NCBI RefSeq assembly: GCF_046591575.1
Contig: NZ_JBIQWA010000007.1
Coordinates: 1 to 64,000, forward strand
Length of the DNA stretch: 64,000 bases
Source: Marivita sp046591575
Lineage (GTDB): Bacteria > Pseudomonadota > Alphaproteobacteria > Rhodobacterales > Rhodobacteraceae
Direction: 5' to 3'
How positions within the stretch are numbered: the stretch's first letter is position 1; each line of letters begins with the position of its first letter. A program made the translations under genes and the position numbers. The notes below the pieces were generated by a model, which was not told the origin of the DNA, made no database searches, and saw only the letters and a list, made by a program, of their open reading frames with translations. This document shows, one piece after another, positions 1 to 8,456 of this stretch.

Positions 1-89
1 TCATCGACCCGCGGCTTGCCGTGCGACTTCGGGAAGAAAGGAGACAGCTTGGCCATCTGCTCATCGGTCAGCCAGAAAAGGTCGCTCAT
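1..89 (-). CDS. IS5-family transposase, N-terminal part only (runs off the left edge)
   Basis: The minus strand from an ATG at 89 reads MSDLFWLTDEQMAKLSPFFP and continues in frame to the window edge. This opening (a short leader, then L-T-D-E-Q and a P-F-F-P-K stretch) is the usual start of IS5-family DDE transposases common in Rhodobacteraceae. Only about 29 codons are visible, so the catalytic residues cannot be judged and the element could be intact or broken. The gene points out of the window, away from the flagellar genes. The family call rests on the N-terminal pattern alone. Confidence 0.75.
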   Translation of the reverse strand, partial: MSDLFWLTDEQMAKLSPFFPKSHGKPRVD

Positions 90-153
90 GTTACCGCTCC
101 GTTTTCCGAGCCGTGAAACACGCAACGCGTTGAAAATCAATGCATCCTGACCC
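1..153 (-). mobile_element. End of an IS5-family insertion sequence
   Basis: The transposase start at 89 is preceded on the minus strand by about 64 bases of non-coding sequence typical of an IS end. Read on the minus strand, the segment ending near 153 begins GGGTCAGGATGCATTGA, which resembles terminal inverted repeats of this IS type. The neighbouring CTAG at 153-156 would fit a short A/T-containing target. The other end lies outside the window, so the inverted repeat and the target duplication cannot be confirmed and the boundary is an estimate. The element ends only about 80 bases from the 3' end of fliI. Confidence 0.5.
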
Positions 154-234
154 TAGAAGGTTTTGACAAAGTTAAAAGTCTCAATACATTACGATAAATT
201 TCGTTTCATCTTTCAACTGAACTCCACGGAATTT

Positions 235-1584
235 TCAGTTTTGCGGTACAGATTGAGTGCCGTTAATACTACTTCGCAAGCATAACCGCAATTTTTCGAA
301 ACTTGCAGAACAGCCTTTCGTCTCTGAGCCCGTTGAGAAGTTGGAAAAGTGTTTTTCAAATTCGATTGATTTATCGATTTCCGTATTACTTCCAGGCGTG
401 TATAGTCCAGCATTAATCATCGTGGAAGCTTCGGTGTAGATTGATTTCAGAGCGCGTGCGCGTGATATCAGTTCGTTTTCTACGTCGTTCGCGGCTTTTG
501 GGAGCGCCCTTGATACCGATTGCAGAAGGTTGACCGCTGGAAAATGCCCCCGCTCGGCAAGAGTTTGATCAAGCAAAATGTGACCATCTAAAACACCTTT
601 CAACATATCTGATACGGGTTCGGTAAAGTCTGAACCCGCGACCAAGACACTAAAAATTGCGGTAATATCTCCGGTTTCAAATTCTCCTGGGCCGGCGCGT
701 TCTGCCAATTTTGTAATTTGCGACGGTGTTGACGCCGGAAAGCCACGTAAGCTGGGAAATTCGCCTGCCGTTATTGCAACCTCGCGCTGAGCTTCGGCAA
801 AGCGTGTTATTGAATCAACGATGAGCAGAACACGATATCCAAGGTCGCGGAACCATTCGGATATTCGCATTGCGGTCAGTGGGCATCTTGCACGGGATGT
901 CGAGGAGGCATCTGCAGCAGCGGCAACGACAACAGTTCGTTTCATTCCAGCGTCACCAAGAACGTTCGACGTGAAATCATGAATTTCGCGCCCACGTTCG
1001 CCAACCAACGCAAGCACAACGACGTCTGCTTCTATGTTGGCCGTAAAGCTGGAAAGCAAAGTGGATTTGCCAACCCCGGGTCCGGCAAAAATACCAATGC
1101 GTTGTCCCTGTACAATTGGCAGCATCGTATTGAAAAGGTTGAAACCAGTGTTCAAACGCACGCCCAGAGTTTTGCGTTTCATAGGGCTTGGCGCGTCATG
1201 AAAAACATCCAGCAATGTGTCACCCGGTGGGAGAGGTCGGCCGTCAAGCGGCAGGCCGTATGGGTCAATCACACGTCCAATCCAAGCCTTGCTTGGTGCA
1301 ATTCTGCTCGGCCCTAGAGAAAACACACGATCTAAAAGCGAAATCTGGTCAGATGGCCCATCCGGAAGCATCGTGACCGTGGATTTATCAATGCGAATGA
1401 CTTCGCCGGTGAGTTCTTTCGAATCGGCCTTGATCAGTTTTAGGCGGTCACCAGTTTTAACCTCATTTTCAAATCCCTCAATTGTGATCACATGACCGGT
1501 GACGCCGCTTACGCGTCCGATTGGTGTTGAAGGGGTGATGTCCGCGACCCTTTTCTGTAGATTTTCAAGCTTCAAAATTTTCAT
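235..1584 (-). CDS. fliI: Flagellar export ATPase FliI
   Basis: FliI is the cytoplasmic ATPase that energises the flagellar type III export apparatus, forming a hexamer below the export gate. The 449-residue product has a Walker A motif GPGVGKST at residues 168-175, a Walker B region ending LLIVDS, and the ITRFAEAQREV stretch typical of FliI/YscN ATPases rather than F1 beta subunits. An in-frame start exists upstream at 1773, but it would lie inside flgB on the other strand. The ATG at 1584 has an AGGGAA ribosome site and gives the normal family length, so it is preferred. The gene is divergent from flgB across 88 bases. Its last ~17 residues extend slightly beyond the usual FliI end, shortly before the IS5-like element. 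Confidence 0.93.
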   Translation of the reverse strand: MKILKLENLQKRVADITPSTPIGRVSGVTGHVITIEGFENEVKTGDRLKLIKADSKELTGEVIRIDKSTVTMLPDGPSDQISLLDRVFSLGPSRIAPSKAWIGRVIDPYGLPLDGRPLPPGDTLLDVFHDAPSPMKRKTLGVRLNTGFNLFNTMLPIVQGQRIGIFAGPGVGKSTLLSSFTANIEADVVVLALVGERGREIHDFTSNVLGDAGMKRTVVVAAAADASSTSRARCPLTAMRISEWFRDLGYRVLLIVDSITRFAEAQREVAITAGEFPSLRGFPASTPSQITKLAERAGPGEFETGDITAIFSVLVAGSDFTEPVSDMLKGVLDGHILLDQTLAERGHFPAVNLLQSVSRALPKAANDVENELISRARALKSIYTEASTMINAGLYTPGSNTEIDKSIEFEKHFSNFSTGSETKGCSASFEKLRLCLRSSINGTQSVPQN

Positions 1585-1672
1585 CAAATTCCCTGAAAAA
1601 TTGTTCTGCAAACTCTTTTTAAAGGAATCAGGGTTAAGTCTTCGTTGAAGCAAGCGAGGGAGAAACCCCGAA

Positions 1673-2056
1673 ATGTTCCAGAACCTGGATACCTTCAAAA
1701 CTGCCATGTCCATGGCCAGACACGCAGGCCTGAAACAGGCTCTGACGTCGCAAAACATAGCCAATGCCGACACGCCTGGTTATCGCGCGAGGTCTGTAAG
1801 GGATTTCTCTGACATCTTACCCACGATAGGTGGTGACTTTGCCCTAAAACACACGCGGACCGGTCACCTTTCCGGTGCAAACAACGCGATAGCCCGTTCT
1901 GAAACGTCAAGACTGTTTGCAGAACCCAATGGAAATGGCGTCGATCTCCAGTCGGAGATTTTAAACTCGGTCGAAGCCAAACGGCAGCATGATCGTGCGT
2001 TGGCCGTTTACAGGGCGTCGCTTGGCATTTTACGCGCCACCCTAAGCAAGCAATAG
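1673..2056 (+). CDS. flgB: Flagellar proximal rod protein FlgB
   Basis: FlgB forms part of the proximal rod that crosses the periplasm. The 127-residue product begins with a helical segment and then carries the rod/hook signature SQNIANADTPGYRAR near residues 24-38, which FlgB, FlgC, FlgF, FlgG and FlgE share. The length is normal for FlgB. It is the first gene of a tightly packed plus-strand operon reaching fliL (6199), with 9 bases between its stop and flgC. The 88-base gap to divergent fliI must hold promoters for both directions, but no confident sigma-factor element can be recognised there. Confidence 0.92.
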   Translation: MFQNLDTFKTAMSMARHAGLKQALTSQNIANADTPGYRARSVRDFSDILPTIGGDFALKHTRTGHLSGANNAIARSETSRLFAEPNGNGVDLQSEILNSVEAKRQHDRALAVYRASLGILRATLSKQ

Positions 2057-2065
2057 GAGACCCTT

Positions 2066-2455
2066 TTGTCAGCATTTTCAAAAGCGCTTGGCGTTTCTGC
2101 CAGCGGACTAAAAGCACAAGCGTATCGTTTACAGATTGTTTCGGAGAACGTCGCAAATACAGATACTCCGGGTTATCGTCGTAAAACGATTACTTTCAAA
2201 TCCGAAGTCGAGAGATCTGGCCTGCCAAAGGTTGCGGTGGACGCTGTCAAACTGGATCGGCGAGAAGGCGAGCGGATTTTCGAGCCGGGCCATCCTTTGG
2301 CGGACAAAGACGGACATTATATCGGGTCGAACGTCGATCTCGTCATTGAAATTGCAGATGCACGGGAAGCGCAGCGCAGCTACGAGGCAAACCTCAAGAT
2401 GTTCGATCAGTCACGGCAAATGTCGTCCGGCTTGATGGATCTTTTACGTAAATAA
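2066..2455 (+). CDS. flgC: Flagellar proximal rod protein FlgC (TTG start)
   Basis: FlgC is the second proximal rod protein. The 129-residue product opens SAFSKALGVSASGLKAQA and has the rod motif SENVANTDTPGYRRK, then a C-terminal helix (EANLKMFDQSRQ) typical of FlgC polymerisation. The start is a TTG at 2066, placed 5 bases after an AGGAGA ribosome site. No ATG lies in a position that would keep the conserved N-terminal helix, so the TTG decides the start. It follows flgB after 9 bases and precedes fliE by 23 bases, the flgBC-fliE order seen in many bacteria. Confidence 0.92.
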   Translation: MSAFSKALGVSASGLKAQAYRLQIVSENVANTDTPGYRRKTITFKSEVERSGLPKVAVDAVKLDRREGERIFEPGHPLADKDGHYIGSNVDLVIEIADAREAQRSYEANLKMFDQSRQMSSGLMDLLRK

Positions 2456-2478
2456 ATCTTCCAGAATGGAGAATATCA

Positions 2479-2766
2479 ATGGATGTAAAATCACTTTTCG
2501 CCTCTCAGCAGTATGCAGCCCTTAAACCAGCAACCACACCTGATCCTAAAGCAGCAATCGCTGAAAGTTTTGCGCAAATTACTGAGAATTTTGCCCAAAC
2601 ACTGAAAACATCGGAAGAAACATCAATGGGATCAATGTATGGCGATGCGGACCCGCACGCATTGGTTGAGGCGTTGTCGCAATCTCAGCTTGCCGTTGAG
2701 ACTGCAGTCACCGTGCGAAACCGTGTTGTCGAAGCTTATCAGGAAATCCTGAGAATGCCAGTTTGA
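2479..2766 (+). CDS. fliE: Flagellar hook-basal body adaptor FliE
   Basis: FliE is a small helical protein that joins the MS ring and export gate to the rod. The product has 95 residues, the normal size, and ends with the family's helical hairpin: a segment around HALVEALSQSQLAVETAVTV followed by RNRVVEAYQEILRMPV. The N-terminal third is low in conserved features, as usual. It lies 23 bases after flgC and only 3 bases before fliQ, so translation of the operon is closely linked. Confidence 0.9.
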   Translation: MDVKSLFASQQYAALKPATTPDPKAAIAESFAQITENFAQTLKTSEETSMGSMYGDADPHALVEALSQSQLAVETAVTVRNRVVEAYQEILRMPV

Positions 2767-2769
2767 AAA

Positions 2770-3039
2770 ATGTTCACCGAGCAATTCATCTTTGACCTGC
2801 TTCGCGAAACACTTCGGATTGCTGTCGTTGTTTCCGCGCCCGTTCTCATGTCTGCCCTCTTGGCGGGTGTGTCTATTGGGTTGTTTCAAGCGCTAACGTC
2901 GATTCAAGAGATGACGCTTACCTTTGTACCCAAACTTGTTGCAATGCTGGCGGTTTTTTGGGTTTCGATGAGTTTTATGACACGAACGCTTGTCGATTTC
3001 TTTCAAGCCACTGTCATCCCATCAATAGCAGGAAGCTAA
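2770..3039 (+). CDS. fliQ: Flagellar type III export gate protein FliQ
   Basis: FliQ is an inner-membrane component of the FliP-FliQ-FliR export gate. The 89-residue product has two hydrophobic helices, at about residues 15-38 and 50-75, separated by the SIQEMTLTFVPK segment that is highly characteristic of FliQ/SctS. fliP, its usual neighbour, is not in the window, whereas fliR is found in the minus-strand block at 7752-8456. The ORF starts 3 bases after fliE and ends one base before flgF. Confidence 0.93.
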   Translation: MFTEQFIFDLLRETLRIAVVVSAPVLMSALLAGVSIGLFQALTSIQEMTLTFVPKLVAMLAVFWVSMSFMTRTLVDFFQATVIPSIAGS

Positions 3040-3040
3040 A

Positions 3041-3754
3041 ATGGAAAGTACAGGATACGTTACTTTAACCCGACAATCTGGCTTGATGCGAGAGATGGAG
3101 TTGATTGCACACAATATTGCAAATTCGGCAACTACTGGTTTTCGTCAACAGGGATTGGTATTTTCAGAATATATTGAATCTGTCAAAGGTGGTGAAAGTA
3201 TATCAATGGCAGCTGCTCGTGTTAAAAAAACCTCTTTAGCTCAAGGTATTTTAACTCAGTCGGGAAACGTTCTTGATCTGGCCATCGAAGGAAATGGTTA
3301 CTTTCAGATAGAATCACCGAATGGAAATAGATTGACTCGAGCTGGTGCATTCAATGTTGATGCTGCTGGAGACATAGTTTCCCCGGATGGGTATCGTTTG
3401 CTTGATGCAGGTGGTGCGCCGATCAATGTTCCTCCGGGTGAATCTGACATAAAAATTGCCTCAGACGGTACCATCAGCATTGGGGACCGACTTCTAGGAC
3501 AAATTGGGCTTGTTGAGCCGGAACCCGGTGCAAACCTAGAGCGTGAAACCGGTGTTTTGTTCAAAACGGATGCGGAACTGTTACCTTCGGATACGGGCAA
3601 AGTTCTTCAAGGTCATCTGGAGGGCTCAAACGTTGACGCAATATCCCAACTCACCCGCATGATTGAGGTGCAGCGCTCTTATGAGATGGGCCAAAAGTTG
3701 CTGGATATGCAGCATGAGCGTTCGACCACCGCCCTTAAAACACTTATAAAATAG
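3041..3754 (+). CDS. flgF: Flagellar proximal rod protein FlgF
   Basis: FlgF is a rod subunit between the proximal and distal parts. The 237-residue product shows the N-terminal rod motif AHNIANSATTGFRQQG, a central beta domain including LAIEGNGYFQIESPNGNRLT, and the C-terminal helix around VDAISQLTRMIEVQRSYE. Together these define the FlgE/F/G family. It is distinguished from FlgG by its shorter length and by an N-terminus that starts ESTGYVTLTRQSGLMREME. It is followed 10 bases later by flgG, the usual pairing. Confidence 0.92.
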   Translation: MESTGYVTLTRQSGLMREMELIAHNIANSATTGFRQQGLVFSEYIESVKGGESISMAAARVKKTSLAQGILTQSGNVLDLAIEGNGYFQIESPNGNRLTRAGAFNVDAAGDIVSPDGYRLLDAGGAPINVPPGESDIKIASDGTISIGDRLLGQIGLVEPEPGANLERETGVLFKTDAELLPSDTGKVLQGHLEGSNVDAISQLTRMIEVQRSYEMGQKLLDMQHERSTTALKTLIK

Positions 3755-3764
3755 AGGATTTGAT

Positions 3765-4550
3765 ATGCGAGCTCTCAAGATCGCTGCGACAGGAATGACC
3801 GCGCAACAAATGCGGGTTGAAGTCATTTCGAATAACCTGTCAAACATGAATACCACGGGCTATAACGCGAGGAGAGCCGAATTTTCGGATCTTCATTACC
3901 AACAGATAGCCCGTGCTGGCACGGTGAACGCGGCTGACGGAACAGTTCTGCCGACCGGCGTTCAAGTTGGATTGGGTGTCCGCCCTGCGGCAGTTTCTGT
4001 CCACCTCGCCCAAGGGTCGCTGAGTCAAACCAATGCCGACCTCGATCTGGCGATCGATGGAAATGGATATCTGGAAGTGACGCTGCCGTCAGGACAAACG
4101 GCCTATACGCGTGACGGGTCGCTCAAGCGGGATGCGGAAGGCGTCATCGTGACCTCCGAAGGTTTTGCCGTCGCGCCGGAAATCGTGATCCCCCAAGATG
4201 CGCGAAGCATTTCCATCAATCCTGAAGGTGAGGTTTATGCTTATTTTGCGGATACGGCAGAACCGCAACAGCTTGGTCAATTAAACCTTGCTGGATTTGC
4301 AAATGCCAAAGGGCTCGAAGCACTTGGTGGGAATCTTTTTGGCGAAACTGAAGCGTCGGGTGGTCCCCTTGTTGCCACTCCGGGGGAAGATGGACTCGGA
4401 ACACTTCGTCAAGGTTACTTGGAAGACAGTTCCGTTGATCCTGTCCGTGAATTGACGGAACTCATCGAAGCCCAACGCGGCTATGAGCTGAATGCCAAGG
4501 TTATCTCTGCAGTTGATCAGATGCTTGGTGCGACGACGCAGGTGCGCTGA
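3765..4550 (+). CDS. flgG: Flagellar distal rod protein FlgG
   Basis: FlgG builds the distal rod that passes through the L and P rings. The 261-residue product starts MRALKIAATGMTAQQMRVEV, a hallmark opening of FlgG, followed by SNNLSNMNTTGYNARRAEF and the typical FlgG insertion before GVQVGLGV. The C-terminus carries VRELTELIEAQRGYELNAKV, again close to the FlgG consensus. Its stop codon overlaps the flgA start (TGATG arrangement at 4548-4552), suggesting translational coupling. Confidence 0.95.
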   Translation: MRALKIAATGMTAQQMRVEVISNNLSNMNTTGYNARRAEFSDLHYQQIARAGTVNAADGTVLPTGVQVGLGVRPAAVSVHLAQGSLSQTNADLDLAIDGNGYLEVTLPSGQTAYTRDGSLKRDAEGVIVTSEGFAVAPEIVIPQDARSISINPEGEVYAYFADTAEPQQLGQLNLAGFANAKGLEALGGNLFGETEASGGPLVATPGEDGLGTLRQGYLEDSSVDPVRELTELIEAQRGYELNAKVISAVDQMLGATTQVR

Positions 4551-4969
4551 TGCGAAACGTAATGGCTATCATAATAACGTGTTTGCCTCATGGAGTTTTC
4601 GCGGAAACCGTTTTCGCACGTGCAACGCTACGCGCGAAGGAAATTGTTACTATGGACATGCTTGAAACACAGGATGTGATCGTTGCAGGCGCTGCCCAAA
4701 ATATCAAAGCCGTGATCGGAAAAGAAGTGAAGCGCGCCGTCTACGCCGGCCGCCCGGTATTACTCAGCAATCTTAGTCCGCCAGCACTGGTCGAACGCAA
4801 CCAGATTGTTCAAGCCACTTTTTCTGTGGGGGGGTTGACAATCACAACCGAAGCACGGGCCTTGGAGCGGGGAGCCATGGGCGACGTTATTGTTGCATTG
4901 AATTTAGTGTCCCGTGCAAAAATAACCGCCGAAGTTCAAGCCGACGGTAATTTGAAAGCTCTTCCTTAA
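4550..4969 (+). CDS. flgA: P-ring assembly chaperone FlgA
   Basis: FlgA is a periplasmic chaperone needed for P-ring (FlgI) assembly. The 139-residue product has a short N-terminal signal segment (about 18 residues ending VFAE) and a SAF-type beta-clip domain visible as GKEVKRAVYAGRPVLLSNL, then a second beta domain with ATFSVGGLTITTEARAL and GAMGDVIVALN. This is the compact alphaproteobacterial form lacking the long N-terminal domain of enterobacterial FlgA. The start ATG overlaps the flgG stop, and flgH follows after one base. Confidence 0.88.
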   Translation: MRNVMAIIITCLPHGVFAETVFARATLRAKEIVTMDMLETQDVIVAGAAQNIKAVIGKEVKRAVYAGRPVLLSNLSPPALVERNQIVQATFSVGGLTITTEARALERGAMGDVIVALNLVSRAKITAEVQADGNLKALP

Positions 4970-4970
4970 T

Positions 4971-5702
4971 ATGAAAAATACCTCGATCATAATAACGACC
5001 AGCTTATTAATCCTAACCAATTGCGCGCGTTTTGATCACGTAGGCCAGCCACCGTCGTTCACTCCACAAGAAAAAAGTGTCGAAAGACAAGCCATGATCT
5101 TTTCAGGTCTGCCTACAGTGACGGAAGACATGTCAACCTACAGGAATGCCTCTTTGTGGAGCGGTAGCCAAGGTTCGCTGTTTGGTGATCGGCGTGCATA
5201 TACCACAGGTGATATCTTGACGGTCATTATCGAAATTGACGATAAAGCAGAGATTTCGAATACAACGTCTAGGGGCCGATCGGCATCCGAAAATCTTGGA
5301 GTACCACAACTCTTTGGTCTTCCACAGCGCAAGAATAAATCTTTGCCTGACGGGGCGACTCTGGATACTGCGGTCGAGCTCGACGCCTCCAGCCAAAGTG
5401 AAGGAAATGGATCTGTTCGCCGCAATGAAAAGCTTACTTTACGCATTGCAGCAACTGTAACTAGTGTATTATCAAACGGTATCCTTGCAATTGAAGGTAC
5501 GCAAGAGGTGCGTGTCAATTTTGAACTTAGAGAATTATTAGTTTCCGGCTTTGTCAGGCGTGAGGATATCACGCGCAAAAATGAAATCGGATATGACAAG
5601 ATTGCATCTGCGCGGATCTCTTATGGGGGCCGAGGTCAGATCAGTGACGTTCAACAGCCACGGATCGGCCAACAGGTGCTAGATGCCGTTCTGCCGTTTT
5701 AA
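4971..5702 (+). CDS. flgH: Flagellar L-ring lipoprotein FlgH
   Basis: FlgH forms the L ring in the outer membrane. The product has 243 residues with a lipoprotein signal ending in the lipobox-like LTNC, so Cys18 should be lipidated. Typical FlgH segments are SLWSGSQGSLFGDRRA followed by GDILTVIIEIDDKAEISN, and near the end LVSGFVRREDITRKNEI and ISYGGRGQISDVQQPR. It follows flgA by one base and precedes fliL by 14 bases, closing the ring and rod part of the operon. Confidence 0.94.
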   Translation: MKNTSIIITTSLLILTNCARFDHVGQPPSFTPQEKSVERQAMIFSGLPTVTEDMSTYRNASLWSGSQGSLFGDRRAYTTGDILTVIIEIDDKAEISNTTSRGRSASENLGVPQLFGLPQRKNKSLPDGATLDTAVELDASSQSEGNGSVRRNEKLTLRIAATVTSVLSNGILAIEGTQEVRVNFELRELLVSGFVRREDITRKNEIGYDKIASARISYGGRGQISDVQQPRIGQQVLDAVLPF

Positions 5703-5716
5703 TAGGATAAAGTATA

Positions 5717-6199
5717 TTGCTTAAAATATTTGTTCCCATACTTGGTCTGGTTCTAGGTTTGAGTGGTGGTATTGCTATAGCAGTATTTTTACAATCAGAG
5801 GACAGTGATGCACCGAAAGAAATAGCAGTCGGCACCGAGCCAGTAACTGTGGGCGACGAGGTCGATCAAAAAGATACCGAGATCGTAAAACTTCCAAATC
5901 AGTTTGTCGTACCGGTGATTGTTAGAAATCGAGTTCGCGCGATGGTCATCCTTACTGTAGCAGTGGAGGTAAGTGCCGCAAAGGCGGATGATGTGCGGAT
6001 GGCCGAACCCAAATTGCGTGATACCTTTTTAGGTGAGCTCTTCGAACTCGCTGCGATGGATGGTTTCAAGGATGAACTAATTGCAAAAACCACACTGGAG
6101 CTGGTGAGAACGGCTTTAACGGTACGCGCGCGTGAAATTCTAGCCGATCAGCACGTTACAGTACTTATTACCGATATGGTCAGACAGGATACAAATTAG
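5717..6199 (+). CDS. fliL: Flagellar basal body protein FliL (TTG start)
   Basis: FliL is a single-pass inner-membrane protein that surrounds the stator and supports motor torque. The 160-residue product has one N-terminal transmembrane helix (about residues 4-26) and a periplasmic domain with the FliL-like pattern FVVPVIVRNRVRAMVILTVA, LRDTFLGELFELA and a C-terminal VLITDMVRQD. The start is TTG at 5717 behind an AGGATAA ribosome site, because no ATG would preserve the membrane helix. It is the last gene of the plus-strand operon and ends in a 4-base tail-to-tail overlap with the minus-strand gene at 6196. Confidence 0.85.
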   Translation: MLKIFVPILGLVLGLSGGIAIAVFLQSEDSDAPKEIAVGTEPVTVGDEVDQKDTEIVKLPNQFVVPVIVRNRVRAMVILTVAVEVSAAKADDVRMAEPKLRDTFLGELFELAAMDGFKDELIAKTTLELVRTALTVRAREILADQHVTVLITDMVRQDTN

Positions 6200-6612
6200 A
6201 CTCTCGTGGTGATGTGGAAAAGTGCTGTCAAGCGCTCCATTTCCACATCATTATGAGGTTTTTCAGCTAGAATTTTCGAAATTTGCAGTTGTAGTCCAAG
6301 GCGTTTTCGCATCGTTGCTTTTACTTTATTTTCAATTGAAGCAGTGGCCGCATAGGAGCGAGCGCGTTCAGGTTTAAGATCTTCCAAATCGCATACTAGT
6401 TTTCTAAGTCGCATTTGTTTGTATCTAAAAATTGCCGGATCTGCAGCAGAATCTTCCATAGTAGATGTTGCAATAAATTGTAATTGTTGAATTACATCTG
6501 AGTACTGCCGCTCAATTTCTACTTTTTTTAGCTTTTCCTCTATTAACTGTGCTTCTAGGCGATCTAGTTGTAGGTTAACAACCTTAAGAATTTTTAGTAA
6601 ATTATTCTCCAT
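6196..6612 (-). CDS. Small coiled-coil protein downstream of flhB, FliJ-like candidate
   Basis: This 138-residue product is almost entirely charged helix with heptad-like patterning (LDRLEAQLIEEKLKKVEIER and later RLRKLVCDLEDLKPERARS), has no membrane segment, and is the right size for FliJ (usually 140-150 residues). FliJ is the coiled-coil stalk of the export ATPase that meets FlhA. Supporting context: the gene lies in the flhA-fliR-flhB operon, and no other fliJ accompanies fliI in the window. Against it, sequence similarity to FliJ is too weak to see by eye. The ATG at 6612 is preferred because it has a GAGG site and overlaps the flhB end by 11 bases. An upstream ATG at 6648 lies deeper in flhB. 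The region is A/T-rich. Confidence 0.6.
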   Translation of the reverse strand: MENNLLKILKVVNLQLDRLEAQLIEEKLKKVEIERQYSDVIQQLQFIATSTMEDSAADPAIFRYKQMRLRKLVCDLEDLKPERARSYAATASIENKVKATMRKRLGLQLQISKILAEKPHNDVEMERLTALFHITTRV

Positions 6613-7690
6613 CAGCGTCCTCAACCATTTTTTGAATTTTACGTGCATATCCGATGGCGATTGCGACCGCTTTATAGTGATCTCGGTCGATAAACATCCC
6701 TATTTTTACAGTTGCGTAAAGCTCTCGCGCTGTTGGAGGATCGCGATAAAGCGGCACGCCTGACTCAATCGCAACTTCGCGTATTTTACGAGCAGTTTCA
6801 TCAGTGCCTCTAGCGACACATTTTGGCACAGAGTTTGTGCCACCGTTCCAGCTCAATGCAACAGCATAATGAGTTGGATTTGTTATAACAACTGAGGATT
6901 TTGGTACATCAAGTAACATACGATTAGTGGCAAGTTCCTCTGCTTTGGATCGCCTTTTTTGTTTCATCTGAGCATCGCCTTCTTCATTTTTATGCTCGTC
7001 TTTAATTTCTTTATCCGACATTCGGTTTTTCTTTGCATGCGATTTTGTTCGCCAGAATATATCTAAAATTGCGATACATGCATAAATCGCTAACATAACT
7101 ATTAGCCATTTTTGAGTGATATGAAATAATTTTAAAAATGCGTTGTTAGAGGAAAATAGGATTATCTCCTCAAGATACATATCTATTCCACTTATAATAA
7201 AATATGCAAGAATTATCGAAAATATACCAAACTTTAAGGTGCTTTTAAGAAATTCGAATAGACCCGATATTCCCAGGCGTTTCTTTATATTTGATATAAT
7301 TGAAATACGTGAAATTTTAAATTTAAGGTTATCTGATGTGAATATGATTTGCCGCGCGCCTACCAGCCCAAGTGTTATCACTATAAGGGGTAAAATAAAG
7401 AAAAAAAATAGTGGGATGCTAACCCATGAATATAATTGTTTGGTAAGGTTGTCGGGTGAAGCGATCGCTTTACGCTCTATCTGCTCAGCTAAGAAAAATT
7501 TAATAGCTTCGACAATGTCCGTAGCTGATCCGTTGAAAAAAATGGAGAAGGCGATGAAAAATATTAAGACTGCAATAAAAGTGTTTGTATCTTGTGACCT
7601 AACAATTTGTCCCTTTTTGCGAGCGTCCTCCAGCTTTCGTGGTGTTGCCTCGTGAGGTTTATCATTGTGATCTTCTTCAGTGGAATTCAT
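6602..7690 (-). CDS. flhB: Flagellar export switch protein FlhB
   Basis: FlhB is the inner-membrane substrate-specificity switch of flagellar export. The 362-residue product opens with the charged DNDKPHEATPRKLEDARKKG pattern shared by FlhB/YscU, has four hydrophobic segments (about residues 38-55, 93-113, 150-172, 190-213), then a charged linker and the autocleavage motif NPTH at residues 271-274, followed by YAVAL. Cleavage between Asn and Pro is the known family mechanism. It overlaps the small coiled-coil gene downstream and lies 61 bases after fliR. Its codons are markedly A/T-rich compared with flhA in the same operon. Confidence 0.95.
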   Translation of the reverse strand: MNSTEEDHNDKPHEATPRKLEDARKKGQIVRSQDTNTFIAVLIFFIAFSIFFNGSATDIVEAIKFFLAEQIERKAIASPDNLTKQLYSWVSIPLFFFFILPLIVITLGLVGARQIIFTSDNLKFKISRISIISNIKKRLGISGLFEFLKSTLKFGIFSIILAYFIISGIDMYLEEIILFSSNNAFLKLFHITQKWLIVMLAIYACIAILDIFWRTKSHAKKNRMSDKEIKDEHKNEEGDAQMKQKRRSKAEELATNRMLLDVPKSSVVITNPTHYAVALSWNGGTNSVPKCVARGTDETARKIREVAIESGVPLYRDPPTARELYATVKIGMFIDRDHYKAVAIAIGYARKIQKMVEDADGE

Positions 7691-7751
7691 TTTTCACCTA
7701 GAAATGATGAGGTTACAAGTGGGATTACTTGCTCCTTCCACGTAGATAAAA

Positions 7752-8456
7752 TTAGATCGTAGTGATTGTATAAAAAAAAATTGATAATAAACTCACAAAC
7801 GGTATCCCGATAAATGTAATCATAAATTGTGGCATGGCTTTATTTGTAAAGCCAGTGAATAAGTAGTAAATTGAGAATAACGCAATGAATCCAGCCGAAA
7901 GCGTAATCCCACGCTCAGTTACATAGCTAATTAATGCGATAACATTTTCGGCAAAAAATCCCCAAAGATTGCTTAGACTTGAGAGGTCAAGGTGGAAAGA
8001 TGAAAGTAATGCAAATATCGCGTGGTCGCTTAAGGGTGTAGTAAAAAAGAGAGCGAGTCCACTCACGGTTAGAATATGACTTATCACTGGCATCGGATCA
8101 ACGGCATTGCCGAGCATTTGGGAAAGTGAAACAGATTGACTAATAACAGCACCAGCTTTCTGTAGTAAAAATAGGGCACCTCGGGAGATGAGCCCAAGAA
8201 AGAATCCAACCGTTGTTTCACGGACGGTGAAATATAAAAGCTCTTTTCCCAACGGCGGTTCTGGTGGTAAGAAGGGTTCTAAAATTGGCGCAGCGGCTGA
8301 CGACAAAAATAGTGCAAGCATGACTTTGACCTGAGGCGGAACAGATTTTTCGCCGTAGCCAGGCATTAAAGATATAGCGGGGCCAACCCTTAGAAAAATT
8401 GCGTAGACGAGCCAAAGCTGAGAATTCAATTCCTGTGTTAGACCTTCGATCATCAT
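7752..8456 (-). CDS. fliR: Flagellar export gate protein FliR (slightly short)
   Basis: FliR is the third gate component with FliP and FliQ. The 234-residue product has at least five hydrophobic stretches and FliR-like landmarks: FLRVGPAISLMPGYGEKSVP near the start, a GFFLGLISRGALFLLQKAGAVISQ segment and a NKAMPQFMITFIGIP segment near the end. Family members are commonly about 250-260 residues, and here the C-terminus stops soon after FVSLLSIFFYT. A nine-A run (T9 in the coding sense) lies close to the end, but reading through in the other frame gives nothing FliR-like, so truncation is not demonstrated. Its ATG overlaps the flhA stop (ATGA), indicating coupling. Confidence 0.9.
   Translation of the reverse strand: MMIEGLTQELNSQLWLVYAIFLRVGPAISLMPGYGEKSVPPQVKVMLALFLSSAAAPILEPFLPPEPPLGKELLYFTVRETTVGFFLGLISRGALFLLQKAGAVISQSVSLSQMLGNAVDPMPVISHILTVSGLALFFTTPLSDHAIFALLSSFHLDLSSLSNLWGFFAENVIALISYVTERGITLSAGFIALFSIYYLFTGFTNKAMPQFMITFIGIPFVSLLSIFFYTITTI

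Noticed and set aside
1585..1773. Upstream in-frame extension of fliI to a start at 1773
   Set aside because: It would run through the flgB coding region on the other strand. The ATG at 1584 has a good ribosome site and gives normal FliI length.
7752..7800. Frameshift at the nine-A run near the fliR 3' end
   Set aside because: The alternative frame gives no FliR-like continuation, so the short C-terminus is taken as genuine.
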